From assembly GCA_964017235.1 (NCBI GenBank), contig OZ024935.1, forward strand, positions 36,063,596-36,127,595: DNA of 64,000 nucleotides, given 5' to 3'. The notes below the pieces were generated by a model, which saw only the letters and a list, made by a program, of their open reading frames with translations, searched no databases and was not told the DNA's origin. The position numbers and the translations under genes are program-made. Of the stretch, positions 13,801 through 22,071 are shown piece after piece; the stretch's first letter is position 1; every line of letters begins with the position of its first letter. Source of the stretch: Sabellastarte sp. h YS-2021 (lineage: Eukaryota; Annelida; Polychaeta; Sabellida; Sabellidae).

Positions 13801-16800
13801 CAATAAAAATGTCTCAATTAAATTCTCTGTAAACCTGAACCTTGATTCTGGGCACCTGGGATCTGTCTGTGGTGGTTGTCCTCCTCATCTGGCAGTCATT
13901 GGTGGTCATCCGTGTAGCGTGTCAGCATGATTTTGTGCAAGGTGACACAAGCCATCACCACCAGATGTGACATTGTGCAGCTTTTGTGCAGTAGGCATCT
14001 GAAACAATTTGCCAAGGTCCTGAAAACATTCTCCACCACCCGTCTTGCTTTGACAGCCTGTAGTCTAAAGTCTTGATAGTCTAAAGATATGTTCCTCATC
14101 ATTGAGATTTTTCAAGGAAATGAACAGGTCCTAAGTAAAATGAATCAGCCTTAATGAATTATGACATGTCCCTGTCATCCCCTGGCAATGGATCTGGATC
14201 AGGAAACTATAGTCTCATCAAGGATGTTCTGCTTCAGCTGACACTCGTTGAAGATCTTGGCATCAAAACACAACCCATTACTCCCCACATCTGCCCACAG
14301 AAACCTGTAGTAAGCATCCACAAGAGCCTACATCACCACTAAGTAGAACCCATTGTAGTTATAATTTCTAGAACATGACTGCCTTGGATATCTTATGGCC
14401 TACTGTTTCCCATCTAAGGCCCCCAACATGTTTCCCATCTAAGGTCCTAACAGAATGGTGGAAGTTCCACCTTTGGCCAAAATGCTGTACCTTCTCACAG
14501 TATTCTTGTGGGGTACTTGGACACCACAGCTCCTCTTCTTTGTACAATTGATAGACTGTCTTACCGAACTCTGGCACAAAGAGGGAGATGATGTTTGAAG
14601 CCACTCTAAAGCCATACATCATCATCTTGTAGGAGTCACCTGTGGCAAAACCAGCTGGAAGTGACTCATAAGGTCTTATATCTTCTCCTTATATTACTAA
14701 CACACACAAGCAAAATATCACACAATCAACTTTCAAAATAGTTTCCAATAGAATTAATACAATAGAATTCAAATGTCTTATTTACTTCTCCATAGCTGGT
14801 AAATATGATTGTAAATGGGGTTGAACACACAATAAATACTACACATAAATGCTATCCATAGCTCACAAAGAAAAACATATATAAAACATTCACCATGAAC
14901 TTTTCTAATATTGTTTCAAAACATGTATTATTTCTGCAAATTTCTCATTACAATTTTCCCATCTTGAGATGGGGTCAGGCAGAGCCAGCCCATTTTAAGA
15001 TTGGCTGGCCAATGTTAAAATTGGTAGCCAAAGTTAGGATCCTAAGTTGGACTAGTGCCAATCTAGAAAATGGTGTGATCCAACGTTTGGCTCCAATATT
15101 TCTATTTACGGAAATTATTTAACTGCAACTGTCTGTCCATATAAATTGTTGTAGCTTTAAATTAGACTGCCATAGTTATGTAATGTTACACATTACAACC
15201 CACCTTCATTGTGTTTCATTCTGTTTTGTTACTTATACTTCAATGAAGATTATACTAATCTAACCCGTATGAAAGATGATTTACTCAGCAAGGAAATTGA
15301 TGGAATTCTGTTGGATGCTTATGAGGCGCGTTTTCCAGTGAAATGGATGACTGGACTTAAAGAAGCAGCATATATTGAAGATAGTAAGTCAACTATACCG
15401 TTCTAAATATTTCTGAGTCTTTTCAATTCATTTGAGTTCTTTCTCATGATTTTACTTTACAATTTGTTTCACATTTGTTCTTTAACACTACTAAACTGTT
15501 ATTTGCAAATTCGTGCGTTGGAACTTATATTCCCACACAATAGAATTCAAATCAAATTTTGAAAATGAGTTTATTGTGATAATTTAATTATAATTTGGGT
15601 CAGGTCAATTCCTGCCTACTACTGTAATATGATTTGGTGCTTGTTATAGAAGAAAAATATTGAAATCATATGATTACATACATAAAATATTTGTAAACTG
15701 AACTAACAATAACGGATAATAATTTACTATTTCACGTATTTCCAAATTTACTGTATACTCATATTGCACGTGCAGTTCTATGTTTGGCTTTGACTTCACC
15801 ATCATGATGCGTTTTTTCCCTAATTTAGTGTTGAAATATCACACTTTCCTAAGAAATGCTGTTTTAAAATTATAATCTCTGTTGTGGAGTTTTCAAAATC
15901 TTCACATTCATCAACTTTTTAACTATGATTAATTATGATCTAAGCAGCCACCCAAAGATAGGTTTGCCACGGAATATCTGAACTCCAGAACTGAACCTTC
16001 TCTCTGGGTTCACTTTACTTTTGAATCAACATCAATTCAGATGTTAAATTCTAAACTCCATTGGAATGTGAGCTTAAATGTAGAACATTTAAAAGAATCT
16101 AGGAATGCTGTGATGACATTCTTTGCCTTCATCAGTGTAATGATAGGCTACAAAAGATTGGGCTCTTGACTGCATAATTAGGGACAATTCAGTGGTAAAC
16201 CTGTGACAGTGGAATTGGGGTAAAAAGTTGTATGTATAAACCAGGAATTCCTTTTTTTAGGTACCTTCTTTGGAATCATCCTGCAAAATCAGACGGATGA
16301 AATTCAGCAATGCTTTATACGAGAAACTTCAAAGTCACAGAGCAAAATATACCGTGAATTGATGCACCTGCTTAAAAGGCGTGCCAAAAGAAATCAGGTC
16401 TGAAAAAACCTTTGGTTCTTGTTGCAAAAAATATCAACAATATGTACAAGTTGACTGGTAATAATACATTTCCAGTCCCTATGGTTTGTTTTAATTTAAA
16501 GGTAATTTCACACAATAGTAGGCACAAATATTGTTGCGACAATAAAGGATCTTTTTGTCACAAGCCATCTATATCAAGAAAAAATGAACAACTTTATTAT
16601 TTAGAATTCTTCATTGCATTAAAGAGTGTAATAGTCTATAGAGCATAGTGAATGAGGGTACCTACCGTTAATTTCTTTGTTCAATACTATTTTCTAAAAT
16701 TTACAAGGGAAAAGTACCCATTACCATTCTATGCTTGTAATTTGATGAATTAATAATGAGTAGAATACAATTCTCACGAATTTTCACTCGTAACTGAAAA

Positions 16801-19629
16801 CTACGAAAACTACAGTTTAACCCTTTGATCTTTCAACTTTGAAAAACAGTTATAGTGTAAATTGATAAAAAGGTAAAATGGTTGACTTTTTCTGTGGTAC
16901 CTACTGTTAATCTAAAAATCTGTGGCTTAAAAGAGACAGATTCAATGTGTAGTGGTAGATAATAATCAAGATACATACTGTTCACTACTTTATATTTATA
17001 TACAGAGAAACAGTAAAAGGTAAAGCATCTACTTCCGTTTTACTGTTTTACTGTTTTATGGTTTTGGAATACTATATTATCTCTCTTTTCCTTTTGACTC
17101 AATCTAATCAGGAAGGCTGTATAAGTGTGGCGATTTAAAAGACAAAACAGTTTTTCCCATTTAAAAAGTTTGTGGTATATCTTAACAGTTTATACTTTGT
17201 CACAGCCAATTAACTGAAGGTCATTTCCTTGGTAACCACTGTAGTCTTGGTTGTGACGTCACAATACAAAATGTTAACATATTATTGTGTTTTAAAGCTT
17301 TTATACTGGCATATAATGAATTATTCCAAACATGGTTGTTGGAATTTCATAAGTGGATGAAACAAAATAAGGACTTTAAGGTTACCACTGCTTTATAGTG
17401 ACCTTAAACTCCCAACAATAACTCTTTTACAGCAACTTTAAAGTTGACACTTATAGAGCCAATACTAAAACAAATTACTTTGAGAATTTCAGTTATAATT
17501 GGTATATGGGTGTTACTTGGACCTTAACAGCTGTGGAACACTGGCATTAGATTGTGACCAAAAAAGCCACTTGTTCAGATTTTAAGGCCACCCTAAAGTA
17601 GACAGCTTTCAAAGTCCAAATAAAATACAAGTACCAATTTTAGATGAAATTCACCAAGTATTTTTTTTTTTAATTTTTGGCTGTGCAAGTGGTAACCTTA
17701 AAGTTGCTAAAATAGACTTATTGCCAAGAGTTTAATGTCAAGTTCAGGCAATTTTGGAATAATTCATTTATTGACAATATAAACTCTTTTAAACCCATTA
17801 CATGTTAAAATTTGCACTGTGACATCACAATCAGGGCTACTGTGGTTGCCAGGGATATGGCCTTCACCTAATTAGCTGTGGAATACTTTGAAGGCCAAAA
17901 TATACCATAAAGTCAAAGGCAAAAGGGCCTTTTTCTGTTTCAAATGCTGACCCTTATACATTTTTGATAATTATAATCATTCATTAGATAAAGGGTAAGA
18001 AAACAGTATTTCAAAACCATTAAACAGTGAAACAGTAAAGCGGAAGTAGGTACTTTACTGTTTTCTGTTTTTCTGTAAATATACATGGGTAAAGTAGTGA
18101 ATAGTATGTACCTTCATTGACCAGCCCTCTATTTACTGGCACGAATCAATTTAAATATTTATTTCTTAAAACAATCAAACAGTAAACAGAAAAAGGGGGA
18201 TTGACTGTTTGTAAAAAGTTCTAAATATGGAATGGTTTTCATATTAACAGTAGATACCTTGTGAGAGGGTTTTAAACCTACTGTTTTGTACTTTTCCATA
18301 TTCATCACATTCAAATTGATTACAAGTGTGTTTCAGTTTATTCAAACTAAAACAGTAAAAGGGTAACAAACTGTTTACCGTTTCAACCCCAATAAAAAGA
18401 GATATAGGTAAAGAAATTAACGGTAGGTACCCTGATTATAGTGGAATCAATCTCCCATTGTTGATTGTTTTGTTAATAAAATTGTCGTTTCTCTACATTT
18501 TATCTTGAAATAATGTTTAACAGTTGCATTACAAAAAATATGCAAGTGATGGCTGGTTAGCTAATGATCTCAGTGACAATTTCTAGTGAAACATTTTAAA
18601 ATTTGTAAATTGATGCAATTTTCTGGAAGTTAAACTTTTTACTTGTGTAACGTGTAGGGATGGGTCGGTATGAAAAATATGTACATCGGGAGGTCGTCAA
18701 TGCAAAACCGTACCGATTCCGGGACTCCGCGTTTTAGTACATCCCAAACAAACATGGATGTTTCCTCTTCACAACATCTCAATAAAAGTGGCTAAATGCA
18801 CAAAATATGATATAAAAGCTTATAATTTCTTCAAATTTCTTGTTTGTTTCCAATATTTTAAGTTTTCCTTCAATTATATGGGCTGACAAGCAAGGTTATA
18901 AATTGTCGTAACCAAAACATGGCCGTTCTGCTCAACACAATCGCAAGTACTGTATAAAGTCTGAAAATGCATGAAAATTGGGGATGAAACCTTATAATTT
19001 CTTCAGATTTCAGGTATGTTTCTAATATTTTAACTCTTCCTTCCATTGTATATGCTGACAAGCAAAGTGGCTGTTGTAAAATCTCATCACGGTATTTCAG
19101 TGAAATGCTCTCGATACCGAGATACCGGACCTCCCGACCCATCCCTAGTAACGTGCTACTTTTAATCAAAATCAAAAATAATCTTGTATTGCTACTTTCA
19201 GATGACAGGTCAAAAATTAAGAGAATCAACAGCTAAAGCTTTTAGAGGGATGAAATACTTGGATGTTGCAGTCACAGTTGCCTGGGTTGTCATGGCAATA
19301 GCCTGTCTGGTATGGCAATTTGTTCAACAACACATGATGTCCAAAAAGATCCATTCTCCAGCAGGTGGAAAAAAAGTAATTCTTTACAATAACAATTTAC
19401 AAGCAAATAACTTTTATGTTTTTGATTGAAATGTATTTGGTCCAGGTTTTGATTGCTGTTAGTTTGGTCCAGGTTTTGATTGCTGTTAGAGCAATGAATG
19501 CCAGATTTGTACTTAACTTTCAGGGAACCTTCCGAGGTCATGGATCAGAATCTGACTTCTAGTGAATACTTTGTTGAAAAATACGGAGAAAGAGACTACA
19601 TATACAACATTAACAACTTTGCTGAATAA
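1446..19629 (+). CDS. Potassium-filter ionotropic glutamate receptor-like channel (GluR0/AvGluR1 architecture)
   Basis: Exons 1446-1854, 2442-2572, 3607-3701, 4179-4332, 4584-4647, 15249-15383, 16261-16397, 19202-19375 and a last exon near 19524-19629; all internal junctions are GT-AG and in phase, giving about 445-465 residues. Order: signal peptide (1-18); extracellular S1 (about 19-155); M1 (about 158-180); pore loop with TMTTVGYGD (filter residues 210-215); M2 (about 222-248) ending SIFTATLTMAF, which resembles the iGluR SYTANLAAF gate; S2 (about 250-385) with LGVLRGSREE (264-273) and EIDGILLDAYEA (acidic D307 where iGluRs bind the ligand amine); third helix (about 394-415); short tail. 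Known family: GluR0 and AvGluR1 are glutamate-gated potassium channels. Inference: a plasma-membrane ligand-gated potassium channel. There is no amino-terminal domain and S1 is very divergent, so the ligand, if any, is unknown. Alternative: a ligand-free orphan channel derived from iGluRs. Confidence 0.85.
1826..2210 (+). repeat. Decaying duplications of the exon 1 end
   Basis: The last 30 or so bases of exon 1 (AAGTATATACCTGTTATAG, then AAAGTCCAG and the donor) recur at about 1966, 2059, 2120 and 2182, with growing divergence and irregular spacing (about 140, 93, 61 and 62 bases). The later copies lose the functional GT donor context (CCAGATGACT, CCAAGTTAAG, CCAAATGAGT). Confidence 0.7.
2442..2572 (+). 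CDS. Channel gene exon 2: M1 helix
   Basis: Acceptor TTTTCACTAG|GT joins phase 1 to exon 1 (split Gly137). It encodes AVILIEDERQRRYILIEFFE and then the first membrane helix (SFALLVFSSVLLAGIIIWIL). The donor TTG|GTAAGT leaves phase 0. Confidence 0.9.
3607..3701 (+). CDS. Channel gene exon 3: pore helix and first half of the filter
   Basis: Acceptor TATTGCAG|GAT, donor GTTGG|GTAGGT, ending phase 2. It encodes a turret (DHQRNTEEFPEPF) and the pore helix GSWEGIWWAFVTMTTV. The WWAF-x-TMTTVG pattern is that of potassium channel pores. The intron splits the filter between the first glycine's codon and Tyr213. Confidence 0.95.
4179..4332 (+). CDS. Channel gene exon 4: YGD of the filter, M2 gate and linker
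   Basis: Acceptor GAGCTAG|A completes Gly212 and then reads YGDRFPRSIPGR, a potassium-filter continuation, followed by the M2 helix (IFGLLWMLVGIIMMSIFTA) and TLTMAFTSDQSEE. The M2 end corresponds to the SYTANLAAF gate of iGluRs. Donor TCTAAG|GT, phase 0. Confidence 0.95.
4584..4647 (+). CDS. Channel gene exon 5: first S2 loop
   Basis: Acceptor TTTGTAG|TTG. It encodes LGVLRGSREEILAIKGGAQV, matching the position of the iGluR S2 string that begins GTLDSGST. The donor after GTTAAAG (phase 1) is chosen because it joins in frame to exon 6 and gives VKDYTN; the earlier CAG|GT at 4641 would not. Confidence 0.85.
5340..5510. repeat. Short direct and inverted copies of AATTCACACTTTT
   Basis: Three to four copies of (A)GAATTCACACTTTT or GAATCCACACTTTT lie 20-35 bases apart after one inverted copy (AAAAAGTGTGAATTC). 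A related palindrome is at about 8309-8392 (AAAGTGTGAATTTGTGAATC ... GATTCATGAGTCCACACTTT), around a CCTTCGG turn. This suggests an older repeat whose two ends now flank the element at 6791-8114. Its function is unknown. Confidence 0.5.
5511..6790. other. Intron 5 sequence without a recognised feature
   Basis: AT-rich intronic sequence of the channel gene. The short open frames on either strand have no recognisable domain or splice context. Confidence 0.4.
6791..8114. mobile_element. Non-autonomous DNA transposon with 20-bp inverted ends
   Basis: The ends are inverted copies: TGCTGGTGTTCCACTGGAG at 6791 and CTCCAGTGGAACACCAGCA ending at 8114. The inside has no transposase. The sub-terminal parts carry repeated GACAAGCCTG or CAGGCTTGTC motifs (at least four between 7812 and 7900, and inverted near 6930), and a G-rich run at about 7928-7957 that could form a quadruplex. 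I cannot define a target-site duplication, so the superfamily is open. It lies in intron 5 of the channel gene. Confidence 0.65.
8653..8970 (+). pseudogene. Harbinger (PIF) transposase fragment
   Basis: One frame, interrupted by TGA and TAG, reads EYPACPTTVEK, then (after the stops) RFRNRMNVSHAVGTLDKKHI. This is the HARBI1-type pattern (CPTT-x-EKW, R-x-NF, then GALDGKH with the first catalytic Asp) with G to K in DGKH. Only the part around the first catalytic Asp survives; the second and third acidic residues are absent. Old, inactive remnant inside intron 5. Confidence 0.65.
9405..9460 (+). repeat. CACT/TCAT-type imperfect microsatellite
   Basis: A run of CACTCA, TCATTC and AGTCAC units, about 55 bases long, imperfect throughout. 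Confidence 0.7.
10875..11590 (+). other. Possible spliced coding remnant (Harbinger accessory protein?)
   Basis: An ATG at 10865-10880 opens TKKKSVHANPHCSGDSAR and stays open to a donor-like GTAAGT at about 10970. A good acceptor (TTGTAATTTCAG) lies at about 11300. From 11404 an acidic frame reads DDNEEEVLAGPADQLLP and then SRHQRYSESLEAYNKRMQ before a stop at about 11588. The last part resembles the C-terminal helix of the Myb/SANT-like partner protein of Harbinger elements, and transposase remnants lie on both sides. The junctions are not phase-checked. Low confidence. Confidence 0.25.
12590..13200 (+). repeat. Ancient, degenerate minisatellite
   Basis: About eight diverged copies of a motif like ACAGCTGTCAGTACCACTG followed by TTGGTTT lie between 12630 and 13165 (near 12630, 12681, 12741, 12845, 12975, 13068 and 13136), 50-130 bases apart in T-rich sequence. 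Seen by eye; spacing and divergence are irregular. Confidence 0.5.
13890..14660 (-). pseudogene. Harbinger (PIF/HARBI1-like) transposase pseudogene, nearly full core
   Basis: Read on the minus strand with several frame changes. About 14625-14400 gives EFGKTVYQLYKEEELWCPST, then QRWNFHHSVRTLDGKHV with the first catalytic Asp. About 14340-14190 gives VDAYYRFLWADVGSNG and then DAKIFNECQLK, the region of the second Asp. About 14110-13900 gives ARRVVENVFRTLANCFRCLL, the C-terminal HARBI1 helix. The order and spacing fit a HARBI1 family nuclease of PIF/Harbinger transposons. Frameshifts and stops show it is dead. It is more complete than, and opposite to, the fragment at 8653-8970. Confidence 0.75.
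15249..15383 (+). CDS. Channel gene exon 6: S2 ligand-lobe core
   Basis: The acceptor AATGAAG|AT restores Asp285 with exon 5 across a 10.6-kb intron. It encodes YTNLTRMKDDLLSKEIDGIL, then LDAYEARFPVKW and AAYIED. The EIDGILLDAYEA segment sits where iGluRs carry the acidic residue that binds the amino group of glutamate. Donor GATA|GTAAGT, phase 1. The acceptor has a weak pyrimidine tract, but the phase and homology support it. Confidence 0.85.
16261..16397 (+). CDS. Channel gene exon 7: end of S2
   Basis: The acceptor CTTTTTTTAG|GT is strong. It encodes STFFGIILQNQTDEIQQCFI, corresponding to the iGluR strand that reads KGYGVAT, then a basic helix ending LLKRRAKRNQ before the third membrane helix. 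Donor CAG|GTCTGA, phase 0. Confidence 0.85.
16656..18432. mobile_element. 1.78-kb palindromic (foldback) element
   Basis: The ends are GGGTACCTACCGTTAATTTC and its exact inverse. Pairing continues inward for most of the length: 16960-17055 with 18030-18110 (ACTTCCG..TTTACTGTTTTAC), and 17160-17280 with 17810-17910 (TGACGTCACAA with TGACATCACAA). The centre is near 17540. The ends are flanked by TGA on both sides, a possible 3-bp target duplication as in PIF/Harbinger. No coding capacity. Located in intron 7 of the channel gene. Confidence 0.75.
18655..19147. mobile_element. hAT-type MITE with perfect 8-bp target duplication
   Basis: Inverted ends TAGGGATGGGTCGG and CCGACCCATCCCTA are flanked by GTAACGTG at 18647-18654 and 19148-19155, an exact 8-bp duplication as in the hAT superfamily. 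Internally it contains two related halves (CAAAATATGATATAAAAGC-like and GACAAGCAAGG-like strings). It ends about 50 bases before exon 8 of the channel gene. Diverged relatives are at 44347-44590 and 54799-55262. Confidence 0.9.
19202..19375 (+). CDS. Channel gene exon 8: third membrane helix
   Basis: Acceptor GCTACTTTCAG|ATG. It encodes MTGQKLRESTAKAFRGMKYL and then the helix DVAVTVAWVVMAIACLVWQF, followed by QQHMMSKKIHSPAG. This is the membrane helix after S2 that prokaryotic GluR0 lacks and animal iGluRs and AvGluR1 have. The donor is either AAA|GTAATT at 19376 or CAG|GTGGAA at 19365. Confidence 0.85.
19436..19489 (+). repeat. Exact 27-bp tandem duplication
   Basis: TTTGGTCCAGGTTTTGATTG followed by CTGTTAG occurs twice in immediate succession, inside the last short intron of the channel gene just upstream of its acceptor. 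The perfect identity indicates a recent event. Confidence 0.9.
19524..19629 (+). CDS. Channel gene last exon (frame ambiguous)
   Basis: The acceptor TTAACTTTCAG|G at 19523 is strong. From the 19376 donor it reads GTFRGHGSESDF and stops at 19562. From the 19365 donor it reads a shorter tail ending at 19555. A third frame, reachable with an acceptor at 19536 (CCGAG|GTC), reads VMDQNLTSSEYFVEKYGERD and continues to a stop at 19629; this frame looks the most protein-like. I cannot decide between them from sequence alone. Confidence 0.5.
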
Positions 19630-20116
19630 CTTTATTTTTATACGTAAAATTAGTAATGAAAGTCATCCTAATTTAGTTTGCACTTGTGATTTCACAAGTG
19701 AGTTTAGGGATAATTAACTTCAGTGGTTGAGGGAGTGACAACAATGGAATTTTTTTATTGATTTTATAGTTTTCTAAATTTTTTTTGATAGCCACTTCTT
19801 AAAAACAGCAAGACCCAAATATGTTGTTTGCAAACAAAAAAAAACAAAAAAAATCGGCAACATTTGGATGTATATTGTTTTTTGGACAAACCAAACAACT
19901 GAATTTGATCAGTCTTCAAGAATTTTTTAAGAAATTAAAGCTTATTGTGGTAAAATTTAGCTGTGTTACATGTTTTGCTTATCTATGACATGATTCATAT
20001 GTTTTATATCTGTTTTTTTTTTGTGGAAATAAGCTAAACATTGTTTTCACGTCGAAGAAGTCCATAAACTACAATATCATCACAATTTTTGCTATCTGTG
20101 TGTGTGAGTACTGGCC

Positions 20117-20122
20117 AATAAA
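20117..20122 (+). terminator. Candidate polyadenylation signal of the channel gene
   Basis: First clear AATAAA after the last exon, about 490 bases after the longest stop. It is in AT-rich sequence, so it could be chance. Confidence 0.3.
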
Positions 20123-22071
20123 AAATAGATTTTTTTTCTGTATTACAGCTAAAACGTTCAATAGCATACAAGGTTATGGTTTCATTTTACTAAAATAACT
20201 TTAAATAAGTATAAATTCTTCCCATATTGTTTCTATATATAGTTTAATTGACATTTACTGTAGAAAAGCGGATAATATCTTTGTTAAACTAAAACCTATT
20301 TGTACAACTGTTAAAATAACAACAGTTCAAAAACTGTATTTATTTCACACTGTAATTTTTCCATACAGTAAATAGTACATCTTACAATACTCTGTTGTTA
20401 TGATGTAACACACTTTTTTTCGACCTAAATACCAGGACATATAGAGACTGGGATATATTTTTGGTACGTCACTTACCATGGATAAGTTAGAAAATAATTT
20501 TACACATCTTTTTATTGTAGTAATATCCAACGTGGAAACAGATAAGAAATCTTAAGTCAAACATTGAAGGTTTTTTAATTGCATTAATACATCTTACCCA
20601 ACGGACAATTGCGATAGAAAGAGATAAAAAAGAGAAAAAGAAAATTGCCAAGAGATAGAAAAAGTCATCCTTTGTTATCCAAAGGCAGGACAGGTGTGGT
20701 ACTATGCATTGTTAGTTTGTGCACCAAACTTCCTCCCTGCCTAGACAGCGTGAAGTCATAGCATCTTTTAATTTGTCTCATGTACTGTGCAGACGTGTTT
20801 TCAGAAGCTCTCAAAAGTTGAAGAATTTGTGGATTATTTGCAAATTTCAAGCTTTATTTCTTATTTACTGTATATATTGAGAATTACTGCACGACATGGC
20901 ATCACCAGGACAGAATAGAGGGGCTTGAGGTCATTTATTGGCAGCCTTTAGTGCTCATTCCCAGTGTGCACACTATTGTGACAAGGGTAAGGGAAGCGAC
21001 CCCTGCATATTTAAATGAAGACTGCCCACACAGTGTTCTGACCAGTGACCATCGGGCACAACTAGCCACACCATCATACAAGTTAATGAAAGAAAAGTGG
21101 GATAGCAAGTCTGACAAGTCTGTAAAGTCTGACACAATAATTTTACACTTCCGATGTTAGTCTCAGTTTTAGGGGCAGTGAACGACCAGAAGAAGCAGAA
21201 ATCTCCTGAGAAAAGTGTGGCTAAAGACAAGGGTAAATCAAAGAAGCATTCTACCCCTCTAATGCCTGCCAAGCCTTTCATTGGCATTGAGTTAAAGGCC
21301 TTAGATCAGAAATGGTCAGACTGTTTTTCAAGGCTGGAAGTGATACTGGTGGCTAGAAGTTTTTCAACAAGAACTGACCTTCCCGACTGTGAAAGTGACA
21401 CCGATGAACCAGCTAGTGTACCACCAGCTAGTGTAGTGAAGGAATCTGATCTTTTCATACTACCGACACAGCCTCTTGACCGACCTCTGTCTGTTGACCG
21501 ACCACAGCTTGTTGACCAACCTCAGACTGGTGACCGAACCAAGTCCACTGACCGAGCCAGCACCGACCAGCTCCCTGCTTTGCTGCCCCAGCTGCCCAGC
21601 ACATTGGTTACAGAGTCACCCAGGCAGTTTACCAACTCTGAGATGGACACTGATAGTGATGCTGACTTCACCGACTGACCTAAACATGCTTGTCCAGCTG
21701 AAGAAGGGGAGTTGTCAGACCGTGACCAGGACCTGACTTCAATCGCCCTTGGCCTGATCTTCTCTGAAGAACAATCTTACAGAGAGACAATGACAGGGAT
21801 CAGGTCGTACACGGGTTGGAAGCACATGCAGGTCACATTACCCCCAGCAGCTGATGAAAACCCCTTTGCCAGGCCCAGACTACAGCCTGTTGGGAAGATA
21901 TCTGTGAACATGCCGACAGATGAATGGATGCATAAGAAGTTGGACAAGTGAAAAGTGACCCTAGTCGAAGGATATCCTTCCAGAAGCTCTGAGGCTGGAG
22001 GTTTACTAAATGATCACTTTGTGGAGCAAGCAAAATCTAAAAGCAAGTGGTACAGTCTACACATTGACAAA

